From: DATJBF01 sp035516795
GTDB lineage: Bacteria; Verrucomicrobiota; Verrucomicrobiia; Palsa-1439
DNA: 64,000 bases
Direction: 5' to 3'
Assembly: GCA_035516795.1 (NCBI GenBank)
Contig: DATIZX010000055.1
Location: 25,859-89,858 of the forward strand
A model generated the notes under the pieces. It made no database searches and had not been told where the DNA came from. It saw only the letters and a list, made by a program, of their open reading frames with translations. The first letter of the stretch is position 1, and every line of letters starts with the position of its first letter. The position numbers and the translations under genes were made by a program. Shown one piece after another: positions 26,621-35,867 of this stretch.

Positions 26621-28374
26621 TGCACACGTTCCGCGTTTGGGCTCCCCTTCCCAAAAGAGTGGAGCTTCTCGTTCAGGGCCGACGCTCACCAATGCAGCGG
26701 GGCCAGGATGGGTGGTGGACGGCAACTAACCAATCTGCAGCGCCGGGCAGCGACTACGGTTTTTTCGTCGATAACGAGGGTCCATTCCCGGATCCGCGCT
26801 CCGCTTGGCAACCCTCCGGAGTGCATGCCTTGTCGCGGTTGGTCGATCATTCGGCTTTTCAGTGGACCGATGGGGGCTGGCAGGCGCCGCCACTCTCAAA
26901 AGGGATGGTTTACGAACTACACGTCGGGACCTTTACGCCCCAGGGAACATTCGCCGCCGCCATCGGGAAACTGAATCATCTGGTATCTCTCGGAGTGACT
27001 CATGTCCAATTGATGCCCGTGGTCGAATTCCCGGGGGCTTACGGTTGGGGATATGATGGCGTCGATGTATTTGCTCCTCGACACGTCTATGGCGGGCCGA
27101 GTGGACTCAAGCAGTTTGTGGACGCCTGCCATGCGGACGGTCTGGCTGTGCTCTTGGACGTTGTCTACAACCACTTGGGACCTTCTGGGAATTATCTCGC
27201 GAAGTATGCACCCTATTTCACACGGCGCTACCACACGCCGTGGGGCGACGCTGTGAATTTTGACGGGCCAGATAGCGACGAAGTGCGCCGCTTCTTTTGT
27301 GACAACACGCTGATGTGGCTCCGCGATTATCATTTCGATGGCGTGCGCTTGGACGCCGTGCATGCCATCAAGGACGCGTCCGCTTTCCCCTTTTTGGAGC
27401 AACTTGGACGGGAAGTAAAAGATCTGGAATCCTCGCTGGGACGGCCATTGGTCGTCATTCCGGAAAGCGACTTGAACGATCCCCGGCTTCTCTGGCCTTA
27501 CGAGCACGGCGGTTTCAACCTCGATGCGCAATGGAGTGACGACTTTCATCACGCGCTGCACACGGTTCTGACGGGCGAGCGAACCGGTTACTACGAAGAT
27601 TTCGGCACGTTGGCGGATGTGGCCAAGGCGCTGGAGAAGGCCTATGTTTATGCTGGGGGCTATTCCGTTCATCGTCGCCGCAGCCACGGTCGACCACCGA
27701 TCGGCTTGGGCGGTAATCGCTTCTTGGGATATCTACAGAACCACGACCAGGTCGGTAATCGAGCCCGGGGGGAGCGCATCAGCCAACTCGTCAGCGTCGA
27801 CCGCTTGAAGATCGGCGCGGCTTTGGTGATGACTTCACCATTCGTGCCGATGCTGTTCCAAGGGGAAGAATGGGGCGCTTCGACACCATTCCTCTATTTT
27901 ACGGATCATCAGGAACCAGAACTCGCGAAAGCCGTGTGCGAAGGGCGACGCCGGGAATTCGCCGCTTTCGGCTGGAAACCAGAGGAGATTCCCGATCCGC
28001 AGGCGCCCGAAACATTTCAGCGGTCAAAGCTGAACTGGTCGGAACTTACGCGCGAGCCACACGCCGAGATTCTCGACTGGCATCGGCGTCTGATCCAGTT
28101 GCGTCGCTCCGAGCCTTCTTTGACGGACGGTCGGTTGGATCGTGTCCGTGTCCATTTCAACGAGCAGGATCGTTGGCTGGTGGTTGAACGCGGCCCGATC
28201 AGTGTGGTCTGTAACCTTGCGGACCGATCTCAGCGAATTCCGATACGCACGGGAACACATGAGGTACTGATGGCTTCGGCCGCAGGAAATGTAGTGGCCG
28301 GCGCGAGCGCAAATTTGCCGCCGGATGCAGTTGTGATTTTGAAATCATCTGAATCTCGGTCCGGTCTCTGCTGA
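26620..28374 (+). CDS. treZ: Malto-oligosyltrehalose trehalohydrolase TreZ
   Basis: 584 aa from the ATG at 26620 (TGATG overlap with treY; an in-frame TTG one codon earlier is less likely). N-terminal CBM48-like domain (FRVWAPLPKRVELL), then GH13: GMVYELHVGTFTPQGTF, LDVVYNHLGPSGNYL, nucleophile GVRLDAVHAIKD (about 242), acid IPESDLNDPRL (about 283) and LQNHDQVGNRARGER (about 373). It cleaves the alpha-1,4 bond next to the trehalose unit and completes the TreYZ route from glycogen. Last gene of the close-packed block; 76 bp separate it from the thioredoxin-like gene. Confidence 0.96.
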   Translation: MHTFRVWAPLPKRVELLVQGRRSPMQRGQDGWWTATNQSAAPGSDYGFFVDNEGPFPDPRSAWQPSGVHALSRLVDHSAFQWTDGGWQAPPLSKGMVYELHVGTFTPQGTFAAAIGKLNHLVSLGVTHVQLMPVVEFPGAYGWGYDGVDVFAPRHVYGGPSGLKQFVDACHADGLAVLLDVVYNHLGPSGNYLAKYAPYFTRRYHTPWGDAVNFDGPDSDEVRRFFCDNTLMWLRDYHFDGVRLDAVHAIKDASAFPFLEQLGREVKDLESSLGRPLVVIPESDLNDPRLLWPYEHGGFNLDAQWSDDFHHALHTVLTGERTGYYEDFGTLADVAKALEKAYVYAGGYSVHRRRSHGRPPIGLGGNRFLGYLQNHDQVGNRARGERISQLVSVDRLKIGAALVMTSPFVPMLFQGEEWGASTPFLYFTDHQEPELAKAVCEGRRREFAAFGWKPEEIPDPQAPETFQRSKLNWSELTREPHAEILDWHRRLIQLRRSEPSLTDGRLDRVRVHFNEQDRWLVVERGPISVVCNLADRSQRIPIRTGTHEVLMASAAGNVVAGASANLPPDAVVILKSSESRSGLC

Positions 28375-28450
28375 ATCCACTTGTCAGAGGTGAGGCCAAA
28401 ACGTATGAGTCGAATATGCACGTTTTGAAAACGGCCCTACTCTAAGGCTT

Positions 28451-29632
28451 ATGAGGACACGTCTAATTTGTGCATGGTTTTGTTTGTCAGCGGCAAGCGT
28501 CTTCGCGGAGCCGTTCTACGATTTAAGTTTTGACGCCGCGTCGAAAAAGGCGGCGCACACGGGCAAGATCGTTTTGGTGGATTTCTACGCGACCTGGTGT
28601 GGTCCATGCCGACTCTTGGATAAACGGACCTGGACCGATGCCGCTGTGATCAAGATGCTCGAACAAGAAACCGTTGCGTTACGCATCGACGCGGAAAAGC
28701 AAACGGACCTTGCTACACGCTACCACATCGACGCCTATCCCAGTGTGCTCCTCATTAAACCCAATGGAACAGAACTGGGGCGGTTGGTCGGTTACCGCGA
28801 TCCCGAAACTTTTCTGGCCGATTTCAACGCTGCGCTTAAGGGAACCTTCCCTCCGGTCCATGTCGCACCTCTGGGAACCAACGATCCGATGGTTCGAATG
28901 GGGCAGGGCCACATGCTGGCCCAAAAGGGAAAGGATGCCGAAGCGTTGCAGGAGTATTTGTGGTGTTTTGATCACGGCAACGAAGTCAGTTCGTCTTTTG
29001 ACTTGGTGCGCACCAGCATTCTGTTGGGTTACATCAAGGACTTGGGGCTTCGTTATCCTGCCGCGAAGAAGGCGATGGAAAGCGAGCGTGACGAGCGACA
29101 GGCCAAACTGCTGTCCGGCTCCGCCGATCAACATACCGTCTATGAAATCATACAACTCAATAGCGCGCTGGATCAAAGGGAGAAGAACTTGGCGGTGTTC
29201 GATCAACTTCCATCTGGAAGCGCTGATCGAGAGTATGTTTTGCCTTTGCTCATTGATCAGCTTTTGGGGGCTAAACGCTACGCCGATATTCTGGGCGGCA
29301 AGGACGGAAAATCTGCGTTTGCGGAGCTAGTTGACGGATACAATTACATGGTGGACACGCTGAACCCGAAGAATCCGCAGAGGGGCATGTACGAGAAATC
29401 CTATCGTAATTACACGGTAATGGCAGGCGCACACTTCTTCGAGGCCCTGGCCGGACTGAAGCGGAACGGCGAAGCCAAGGAGTTGGCGCAACAGATACTG
29501 AAGTTCGATTCGTCGAGGGCAACTCGCATCATACTGGCCGAAGCTGCAGAGCGAGCCGACAACGCCGAATTGGCGCAATACGTGAAGCAGCGGGGGATCG
29601 TCCGGAACCCGATGAGCGACCACGCCCAATGA
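28451..29632 (+). CDS. Secreted thioredoxin-like protein with long C-terminal helical region
   Basis: 393 aa. A signal peptide (LICAWFCLSAASVFA, cut near residue 19) precedes a thioredoxin fold with the redox motif WCGPC (C50 and C53) in VLVDFYATWCGPC and the cis-Pro region DAYPSVLLI. About 270 residues follow, rich in Ala, Leu, Lys and Glu, that look like TPR-type helices (GQGHMLAQKGKDAEALQEY). It probably acts in the periplasm as a disulfide reductase or oxidase, or a chaperone. Nothing ties it directly to the flanking trehalose genes other than strand and position. Confidence 0.85.
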   Translation: MRTRLICAWFCLSAASVFAEPFYDLSFDAASKKAAHTGKIVLVDFYATWCGPCRLLDKRTWTDAAVIKMLEQETVALRIDAEKQTDLATRYHIDAYPSVLLIKPNGTELGRLVGYRDPETFLADFNAALKGTFPPVHVAPLGTNDPMVRMGQGHMLAQKGKDAEALQEYLWCFDHGNEVSSSFDLVRTSILLGYIKDLGLRYPAAKKAMESERDERQAKLLSGSADQHTVYEIIQLNSALDQREKNLAVFDQLPSGSADREYVLPLLIDQLLGAKRYADILGGKDGKSAFAELVDGYNYMVDTLNPKNPQRGMYEKSYRNYTVMAGAHFFEALAGLKRNGEAKELAQQILKFDSSRATRIILAEAAERADNAELAQYVKQRGIVRNPMSDHAQ

Positions 29633-29683
29633 GACACAGATCCTCTGCGTTGAAGGTTTGGTCAAACCACCCTAACTTAAAGC

Positions 29684-31492
29684 ATGAACTTCGAATCCAT
29701 CGAGAACCATGGGATTATTGGCGACCTGCAAACCTCTGCTCTGGTAGGCATCGATGGCTCGGTCGACTTCATGTGTTTCCCGCGGTTTGATTCCCCGACC
29801 GTCTTTGCGGCACTTCTGGACAGCAAGAATGGCGGACGGTTCCAAATCGCTCCGACGACTTCGGAAGAGTTTCAGCGCAAGCAGATCTATTTCCCAGACA
29901 CAAACATGTTGTTGACTCGTTTCCTATCGAATGACGGTGTGGCTGAGATCTCTGACTTCATGCCGCTCGAGCACTTGGGGCACAGCCACGATCTCGTGCG
30001 CCGTGTGAAGGTCGTGCGCGGGCAACTCCGGCTGCGAATGGTTTGCGCGCCCCGCTTCGACTATGGCCGTGCCAAGCACAAGGTGGAAAAGCGGAAGGGC
30101 GAAGTGTTGTTCATTGCCGAAGGTAAAAAGGGCATAACCTTGCGGCTGCGCGCGAGTGTTCCCGTACGAATCAAGAACGGAGATGCCATCGCAGAATTCA
30201 CCTTGAAGGCGGAGGAAAACGCCTCGTTTATTTTGGAACAGGTAGCGCCGCGGCAGGAATCTCCATCCACCCAACCTGACTACATCTCGGAATCTTTCAA
30301 GCAGACAATGAATTTCTGGCAGATGTGGGCGGGACGGTCCCAGTATCGCGGTCGCTGGCGCGAAATGATCACACGGTCCGCCCTCACCCTGAAGTTGTTA
30401 ACCTACGCACCGTCTGGCTCCATAGTCGCGGCTCCAACCTTTGGCTTGCCAGAGGAAATTGGCGGCCCGCGCAATTGGGATTACCGGTACACCTGGGTCC
30501 GCGACGCATCCTTCACGCTCTATGCCTTGATGCGCCTTGGCTACACGGAGGAAGCGGCGGCCTTCATGCGCTGGATTGAGGAGCGTTGCCAGGAGACGAC
30601 CGCATCCAATCCGCTGCAGGTGATGTATGGAATTGACGGTCGCCGCGACCTTGCGGAGATCGAGCTGCCACATTTCGAAGGGTACCGCCATTCCAAGCCG
30701 GTGCGCATCGGTAACGCGGCGTATCGCCAACTGCAGCTCGATATCTACGGCGAATTGATGGATTCCGTTTACATCTACAACAAATACGGCGAGCCCATCT
30801 CCTATGATTTTTGGATGAACCTCACACGACTGATCGACTGGGTGTGCGAGCATTGGCAGGAGCCCGACGATGGAATTTGGGAAGTTCGTGGGGGCCCACG
30901 GCTGTTTCTGTATTCACGGGTGTTGTGCTGGGTGGCGATCGACCGCGGAATTCGCCTGGCGCTCAAGCGGTCGTTTCCCGCGCCGCTGGGCCGCTGGCAA
31001 CGCATTCGTGACGAGATTTATCAGGACGTATATCATAAGTTTTGGAACGCGAGATTGCGCGCTTTCGTGCAATTTAAAGGGGCCAAAACGGTGGATGCGT
31101 CGAGTCTGCTCATGCCGATGTTGAAATTCATCAGCCCGATGGACCCGCGTTGGTCCTCCCATCTGGCGACGGTAGAAAACAAGCTGGTGGAAGATTCGTT
31201 GGTGTACCGGTACAAAGTGCTCGAAGGAAGCCAGGACGGATTGCCGGGGAGCGAAGGCACTTTCACCATGTGCTCCTTCTGGTATGTCGAATGTCTGGCC
31301 CGCGCTGGCGATCTGAAACTGGCCCGGTTCATTCTCGAAAAGGCCTTTGGTTATGCCAACCACGTTGGGCTGTATGCGGAGGAACTGGGACATTGCGGTG
31401 AGCAACTGGGCAACTTCCCGCAAGCCTTTACCCATCTGGCGCTCATCAGTGCCTGCTCGTACCTGGACCGGAAACTGGGTCCCGGCGCTTAA
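29684..31492 (+). CDS. GH15 glycoside hydrolase (glucoamylase or trehalase type)
   Basis: 602 aa. Typical GH15 opening ESIENHGIIGDLQTSALVG and DFMCFPRFDSPTVFAALLD, then an N-terminal beta-sandwich and the (alpha/alpha)6 barrel with GGPRNWDYRYTWVRDASFT, EGYRHSKPVRIGNAAYRQ and the late EGTFTMCSFWYVECLARAGD, NHVGLYAEE and GEQLGNFPQAFTHLA. Family members remove terminal glucose from alpha-glucans; several close homologues are trehalases. Between treYZ and a treT-type gene either activity would fit. It ends 18 bp from the convergent broken treT. No signal peptide, so cytosolic. Confidence 0.92.
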   Translation: MNFESIENHGIIGDLQTSALVGIDGSVDFMCFPRFDSPTVFAALLDSKNGGRFQIAPTTSEEFQRKQIYFPDTNMLLTRFLSNDGVAEISDFMPLEHLGHSHDLVRRVKVVRGQLRLRMVCAPRFDYGRAKHKVEKRKGEVLFIAEGKKGITLRLRASVPVRIKNGDAIAEFTLKAEENASFILEQVAPRQESPSTQPDYISESFKQTMNFWQMWAGRSQYRGRWREMITRSALTLKLLTYAPSGSIVAAPTFGLPEEIGGPRNWDYRYTWVRDASFTLYALMRLGYTEEAAAFMRWIEERCQETTASNPLQVMYGIDGRRDLAEIELPHFEGYRHSKPVRIGNAAYRQLQLDIYGELMDSVYIYNKYGEPISYDFWMNLTRLIDWVCEHWQEPDDGIWEVRGGPRLFLYSRVLCWVAIDRGIRLALKRSFPAPLGRWQRIRDEIYQDVYHKFWNARLRAFVQFKGAKTVDASSLLMPMLKFISPMDPRWSSHLATVENKLVEDSLVYRYKVLEGSQDGLPGSEGTFTMCSFWYVECLARAGDLKLARFILEKAFGYANHVGLYAEELGHCGEQLGNFPQAFTHLALISACSYLDRKLGPGA

Positions 31493-31510
31493 ATCCCACT
31501 CCAGCCTCGC

Positions 31511-32701
31511 TTATCGTATCGCCGGGTTCTTCTTGAGATGGAAACTGGCCTCAAATGAGTTGAACAGATCCAGATACTGCTCCAGGTAACGTGTGAGCAG
31601 AAAATGATTCGCGACGGTTTTGCGGGCGCTACGACCGAAGCGTTCCCGGAGCCGCTTGTCTTTCAGCAACTGGACGACGCGTCGCACCGTCTGTTCTACC
31701 GAGGAAACAAGGAAACCGTTGACCCCATCCCGGATCTGATAACGAATGCCACCAACGTTGCCACCGACGACCGGCGTGCCTTTCCACATCGCTTCGGTCA
31801 CCGTCAGGCCAAATCCTTCGCGGATGGATTTTTGCAGAATCACTGCCGCCCGGCTTTGGATGGTGTTCACCAGCGCCGTATCGTCGCCATTGGGCAAAAT
31901 GAGGATCCGTTCATCACGGGCATTCAACAGCGATTCGTAGATTTCTGCGCCCTCCGGATCGTCGGAAGCGAAATTGCCGAGCATGACCAGCGCGCAATCC
32001 ACTTCCTTTCGGATCAGCCGAAAGGCTTCGATGACCCCGCGCGGATCCTTCCAGGGATCGAAACGCGAAACCCGGGCGATGATGGGAAGGTCTGTCGGGA
32101 TACCGTAGTACGCAAGACGCCCATCCATTTCTCGATCTTGCAGTCGCTGGTTTTTCGTGGTGAACGGATCAATGGCTGGCAGGAAAAACAGTTGCGGCGG
32201 TCTCAGTTTCCGCGCGTACTCGGGAATACCAAGGATGACGGCGTCGTGCTGCTCGATGAAGCGCGCCAGGTAGTGGGGATGAGAGAGATCGATGTGGCAA
32301 CGCCAGATCCACGGCGCCCTTTTTGTATTTTTGTATAATGGCGGATAAGCGGGAGCGGCTGCGGATCGTGAACGACCACCAGATCATGATTGAAATGGTT
32401 CCGAATGGAATTCTCGAAGACGACCTTTTCGTAAATCTGGCGAACCCTGCAACACGCGCCAGCCGGCTTCCAGGCCGAGCCCGTTCATCAACAACGTCAT
32501 CGAGGACAACAGCTCGGCAACACCTCCGCCGTAATAAGTCGAATTGATGTTGGTGAAGCGGAATCCGCGCAAGGCCTCGGCTTTGGAGAGAATTCGATCG
32601 ACCGCTTTGGCACCGATGAATGGCGCGTAATCCTCAACCTTTGGCAGTTTGTATCGCACGACAGGTCTTCCGTGAACGAGATCGGCATGTTGCCCGGTCA
32701 C
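31511..32701 (-). pseudogene. Broken trehalose synthase TreT-type glycosyltransferase (two frame breaks)
   Basis: Three minus-strand frames together read as one GT4 trehalose synthase. From a GTG at 32701: KVEDYAPFIGAKAVDRI, FRFTNINSTYYGGGVAELL, GLEAGWRVLQG. At about 32431-32448 the frame changes and a stretch that the family normally has (FF-x-x-TK...HNALQG, about 25 residues from memory) is missing; the second frame gives QIYEKVVFENSIRNHF and DLVVVHDPQPLPLIRHY. At 32320-32332, in adjacent T5 runs, a 1-nt shift leads to the third frame with PWIWRCHIDLSHPHYLARFI, SRFDPWKDP, EGFGLTVTEAMWKGTPVVGG. TreT makes trehalose from NDP-glucose and glucose. Last gene of the ABC transporter run. Real pseudogene or sequencing/assembly error cannot be told apart here. 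Confidence 0.82.
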
Positions 32702-32782
32702 TACGATGGCAACTTAGTCCAACCCCAAGTTAGAAAGCAAGTGGAGTGCCCGGACACAACAGCCTAACGTCTTCGTGGAATG

Positions 32783-33604
32783 CTATCCTTTCGTGGCTCC
32801 AGCGGTGAGACCTTGGATGATTCGTTTCTGGAAGACTACGACCAGCCCAATCAGTGGCAGCGTGCTCACCACGACCGCGGCCGCGATGGCGCCCCAGGGG
32901 ATTTCATAGATGCTCCCACCGCTCAGACTCGCGACGCCGGCGGTCACCGTTTTGGCCGAGTCGCGGGTCATGAACGTCAGCGCCAGCAGGAATTCATTCC
33001 AGCAAAAGATGAAGATCAAAATGGCGGTGGTCGCCAACGCAGGCGCAGACAGTGGCATGATGATTTTCATGAGAATCTGCCAGCGATTGAATCCATCCAC
33101 TTTGGCGGCTTCCTCGATATCGAGCGAGATGGTACGGAAGAACGCCGTTAGAATCAGCGTCGCGAATGGAAGATTGAAGGTGATGTAGGGAACGATCAGC
33201 GCGATGGGATTGTTGGCCATGCCCGTTCGTCGCACCAGTTCGTACAACGGGAAAAAGAAGATGATGGTTGGGAAAAATGAAATGGAGATCAGTCCGACTT
33301 GCAGCCCTCTCGCGCCACGCACTTTAAGTCGTGAAAAACTGTAGGCCGCCATCGCGCTGACCAGCACACAGACAACTGTTGACACGCTCGAAATCAAGAA
33401 ACTGTTCCACAAATAACGCGCGAACGGTTTACGGCTGAATAGCTCTTGATAATGGCCCCAAGTCGGATGCACCGGAGCATAAATGGTGGGGATGTGAGCG
33501 ATCTCCGCATTGGTCTTCAGCGAGGTGATGATCTGCCAGGCAAACGGTGCAAGACACCACACCACCGCCAGCCAAATCAGAATTTGCTGCAGCGTCTTTT
33601 TCAC
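32783..33604 (-). CDS. Carbohydrate ABC transporter permease (MalG/UgpE-like)
   Basis: 273 aa from a GTG at 33604 that overlaps the previous permease stop (GTGA). Six hydrophobic segments with the binding-protein-dependent permease EAA loop EEAAKVDGFNRWQILMKIIMP at about residues 160-180 and a C-terminal VVVFQKRIIQGLTAGATKG, the usual MalG-type ending. A longer in-frame opening upstream lies entirely inside the other permease gene and is rejected. It forms the transmembrane pore with the neighbouring MalF-like protein for uptake of a sugar, possibly trehalose or maltose judged by the linked treT and tre genes. Confidence 0.92.
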   Translation of the reverse strand: MKKTLQQILIWLAVVWCLAPFAWQIITSLKTNAEIAHIPTIYAPVHPTWGHYQELFSRKPFARYLWNSFLISSVSTVVCVLVSAMAAYSFSRLKVRGARGLQVGLISISFFPTIIFFFPLYELVRRTGMANNPIALIVPYITFNLPFATLILTAFFRTISLDIEEAAKVDGFNRWQILMKIIMPLSAPALATTAILIFIFCWNEFLLALTFMTRDSAKTVTAGVASLSGGSIYEIPWGAIAAAVVVSTLPLIGLVVVFQKRIIQGLTAGATKG

Positions 33605-34551
33605 ATGGCCTCGGATTTTTCCACGGCGCGCTCCGTCGCCAGAGCGCGTGCACCGCGTGTTCGCGACAGTGGCCAGTAAATCAACAGGCAAATTCCGCTC
33701 GTAATCAGGAATGTCACCACGATCATCGCCGCACCGTAGCCGAAATCCAGGTAGCGCAGAAAGGTACGGTAATTGTAAATCGCAACGGTTTCAGTGGCGC
33801 CACCCGGGCCGCCACCGGTCATCACGAAGATCAGGTCGAAGATTCCAAAGGACTGGATGGTTCGAAACAACAGGGCCAGCATGATCGACGGCATCAACAT
33901 CGGCAGCGTGATTAAACGAAAGCTGTTCCAGGCGCGGGCGCCATCGATTTGGACCGCTTCGTACAGATCCTCGGGAATGTTCTGCAGCCCGGCCAGCAGG
34001 ATAATCATCATGAACGGTGTTGTCTTCCAAACGTCGGCAAAGATCACTGAGAACATGGCGGTGGGACCGCTGCCGAGCCAGGCCACAGGGCGCGAGAGCA
34101 AGCCCAAGCGCATCATCAAATCGTTGAAGACACCAGATTGATCGTTGAAGATCCAGGCCCACGCCAAGGCGAGCACCGCCGTCGGTAACGCCCAGGGAAT
34201 GAGCGTTGCCGTCCGCGCAAAGGAGCGACCGTGAAATTTCTCATTAAGCAGAAGAGCGAACCACAATCCAAGCAGTAGTTCCGTGCTGACGGCAATAAAT
34301 GTGAAAACAGTTGTTGTCATCATGGTCTGCCAGTAATGCCCGTCCTTCAGCAGACGGACGTAATTGAGCGTACCGCTGAATTGCGGATGCAAGCCGGTGC
34401 CGAGATTCTGGGTAAAGAAGCTTAACCAAAGAATTCGCAGAACCGGATACACGGCCACGACCAACACAAATATCGCTGCTGGCCATAGCATGAGATATCC
34501 AAACGCTTGGTCTTCCAAACGCATCTTCTTGTTGTGTGCGGGTGTCCTCAT
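33601..34551 (-). CDS. Carbohydrate ABC transporter permease (MalF/UgpA-like)
   Basis: 316 aa from the ATG at 34551, which overlaps the stop of the solute-binding protein gene (ATGA). Six membrane segments, the first being YLMLWPAAIFVLVVAVYPVL; EAA loop YEAVQIDGARAWNSFRLITL near residue 215; conserved FDLIFVMTGGGPGGATE. Typical CUT1-family permease. The open frame extends far upstream but that part lies over the solute-binding protein gene and has no permease-like sequence. Partner of the next gene downstream. Confidence 0.93.
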   Translation of the reverse strand: MRTPAHNKKMRLEDQAFGYLMLWPAAIFVLVVAVYPVLRILWLSFFTQNLGTGLHPQFSGTLNYVRLLKDGHYWQTMMTTTVFTFIAVSTELLLGLWFALLLNEKFHGRSFARTATLIPWALPTAVLALAWAWIFNDQSGVFNDLMMRLGLLSRPVAWLGSGPTAMFSVIFADVWKTTPFMMIILLAGLQNIPEDLYEAVQIDGARAWNSFRLITLPMLMPSIMLALLFRTIQSFGIFDLIFVMTGGGPGGATETVAIYNYRTFLRYLDFGYGAAMIVVTFLITSGICLLIYWPLSRTRGARALATERAVEKSEAM

Positions 34552-35867
34552 CGAAGTTGAGCCATTGGAAACGCGTGGGAATCGCGGCCTTTTGAAGTCC
34601 TGGTCCGTCGCAATAGCAATCGTGTCTCGCTGGCTGCTCCGCGCATTGCCTGTTTGGGAGTGAGCCGTCCCGTTAAGGCGGCGCTGACATACCGCTGCAA
34701 AATATCGGAAGCTTGCGCGTATTGTGGCACAGGAGGACGAGGAACGGTGGTTTGCAGCACCCGATAAATGGCCTGCTGCACGGGATCGGGACTGTTCTCG
34801 TAGAAACTTTTCAGTGCCGGCTGAATGGCGGTGGCTTGGTTGATTCTGCGGATTTGCGGCAAGGCACTGATGAATTCGCAAAACTTCCACGCTGCGTCTT
34901 GGTGGTGACTGCTTTTGGCAATGGCAAAGCCGTATCCGCCTAGGGTCGAGGCTGGTCGTCCGTCGTCCGATTTTGGCATTGGCGCCAGGCCCACCTTGCC
35001 TTTGATCGGCGATTCTTCCCGCTGCGACAGCGGCCAGACGTATGGCCAATTGCGAAGGAAAATTGCCCGCCCGCTCTGAAATAGTTGACGGCTCTGTTCC
35101 TCCGCATACGTCGTCACGCCCGGCGGCGAAATCTTCCACTTCTGCACGCAGTCGGTCAGGAACGTCAGCGCCGCCACGCCCGCAGGCTGATCGAGTCCGA
35201 CCTGATCCGTGTCCGGGTTGATCCAAAATCCACCGTAACCGATCAGCACTTCCAGAAAATCACACGCCAGCCCCTCGTATTGTTTTCCCTGCCAAACAAA
35301 GCCCCAGAGTTGGGGTGGATGCTGCAATTTCTGCGAAATTTGGGCCAAATCATCGAAGGTCGCAGGCGGTCGCTCGCCCGCCTTTGCCAGCAAATCTTTA
35401 CGGTAAAAAAGCACGGCGCCGTCGATCTGTGTCGGCACACGGTAAATGCGTCCCCGATACTTGCTGCCTTCGATCGAACCGCTGATGAACCGATCCCACT
35501 CGGACGGGCTCCAGCGGTCTGTCAAATCTTCCAGCCAACCGGCCGCGGCAAATTTCGGAATCCACACCACATCGGCGTACACCAGATCATAAGCAGACTC
35601 GCCACTGAGAAACGAGGTCGTATAAAGATCTTCGCGAGCATCGGTCGCCGTCGGTCCTTCGACGTGGTGGATCTGAATTCCCGGATTCCTTTCGTGGAAC
35701 TCGGCAAACAATTTCCGCCAAATGCCGGTGGTGTCCGGCTCCATTAAAACATTCAGCACCACCACGCCTTCTGTCGATTCGGCCCTTTTTTCGCAGCCGA
35801 CCAAAGACGCCGCGAACAGCAGCAACAATCCCATCCAAAACCGAGAATCCCACGTCCTGAATCGCAT
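34548..35867 (-). CDS. ABC transporter extracellular solute-binding lipoprotein (CUT1 family)
   Basis: 439 aa from the ATG at 35867, which shares its A with the TGA of the ATPase gene. Lipoprotein signal with lipobox ASLVGC (C25). The mature part is a family 1 binding protein: LMEPDTTGIWRKLFAEFHERNPGIQI, YDLVYADVVWIPKFAAAGWLEDLT, DGAVLFYRKDLLAKAGERPPATFDDL, FLRNWPYVWPL, STLGGYGFAIAKSSHHQDAAWKF. It captures a sugar in the periplasm and delivers it to the two permeases. Ligand unknown; the linked broken treT favours trehalose or another glucosyl disaccharide. The C-terminus carries an unusual Arg-rich tail. Confidence 0.92.
   Translation of the reverse strand: MRFRTWDSRFWMGLLLLFAASLVGCEKRAESTEGVVVLNVLMEPDTTGIWRKLFAEFHERNPGIQIHHVEGPTATDAREDLYTTSFLSGESAYDLVYADVVWIPKFAAAGWLEDLTDRWSPSEWDRFISGSIEGSKYRGRIYRVPTQIDGAVLFYRKDLLAKAGERPPATFDDLAQISQKLQHPPQLWGFVWQGKQYEGLACDFLEVLIGYGGFWINPDTDQVGLDQPAGVAALTFLTDCVQKWKISPPGVTTYAEEQSRQLFQSGRAIFLRNWPYVWPLSQREESPIKGKVGLAPMPKSDDGRPASTLGGYGFAIAKSSHHQDAAWKFCEFISALPQIRRINQATAIQPALKSFYENSPDPVQQAIYRVLQTTVPRPPVPQYAQASDILQRYVSAALTGRLTPKQAMRGAASETRLLLRRTRTSKGRDSHAFPMAQLR

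Noticed and set aside
29655..29680. Terminator after the thioredoxin-like gene
   Set aside because: GGTTTGGTCAAACC has only a 2-nt loop and no T run.
34552..35226. N-terminal extension of the MalF-like permease frame
   Set aside because: Covers the solute-binding protein gene in another frame; the ATG at 34551 overlapping that gene's stop fits the operon pattern.
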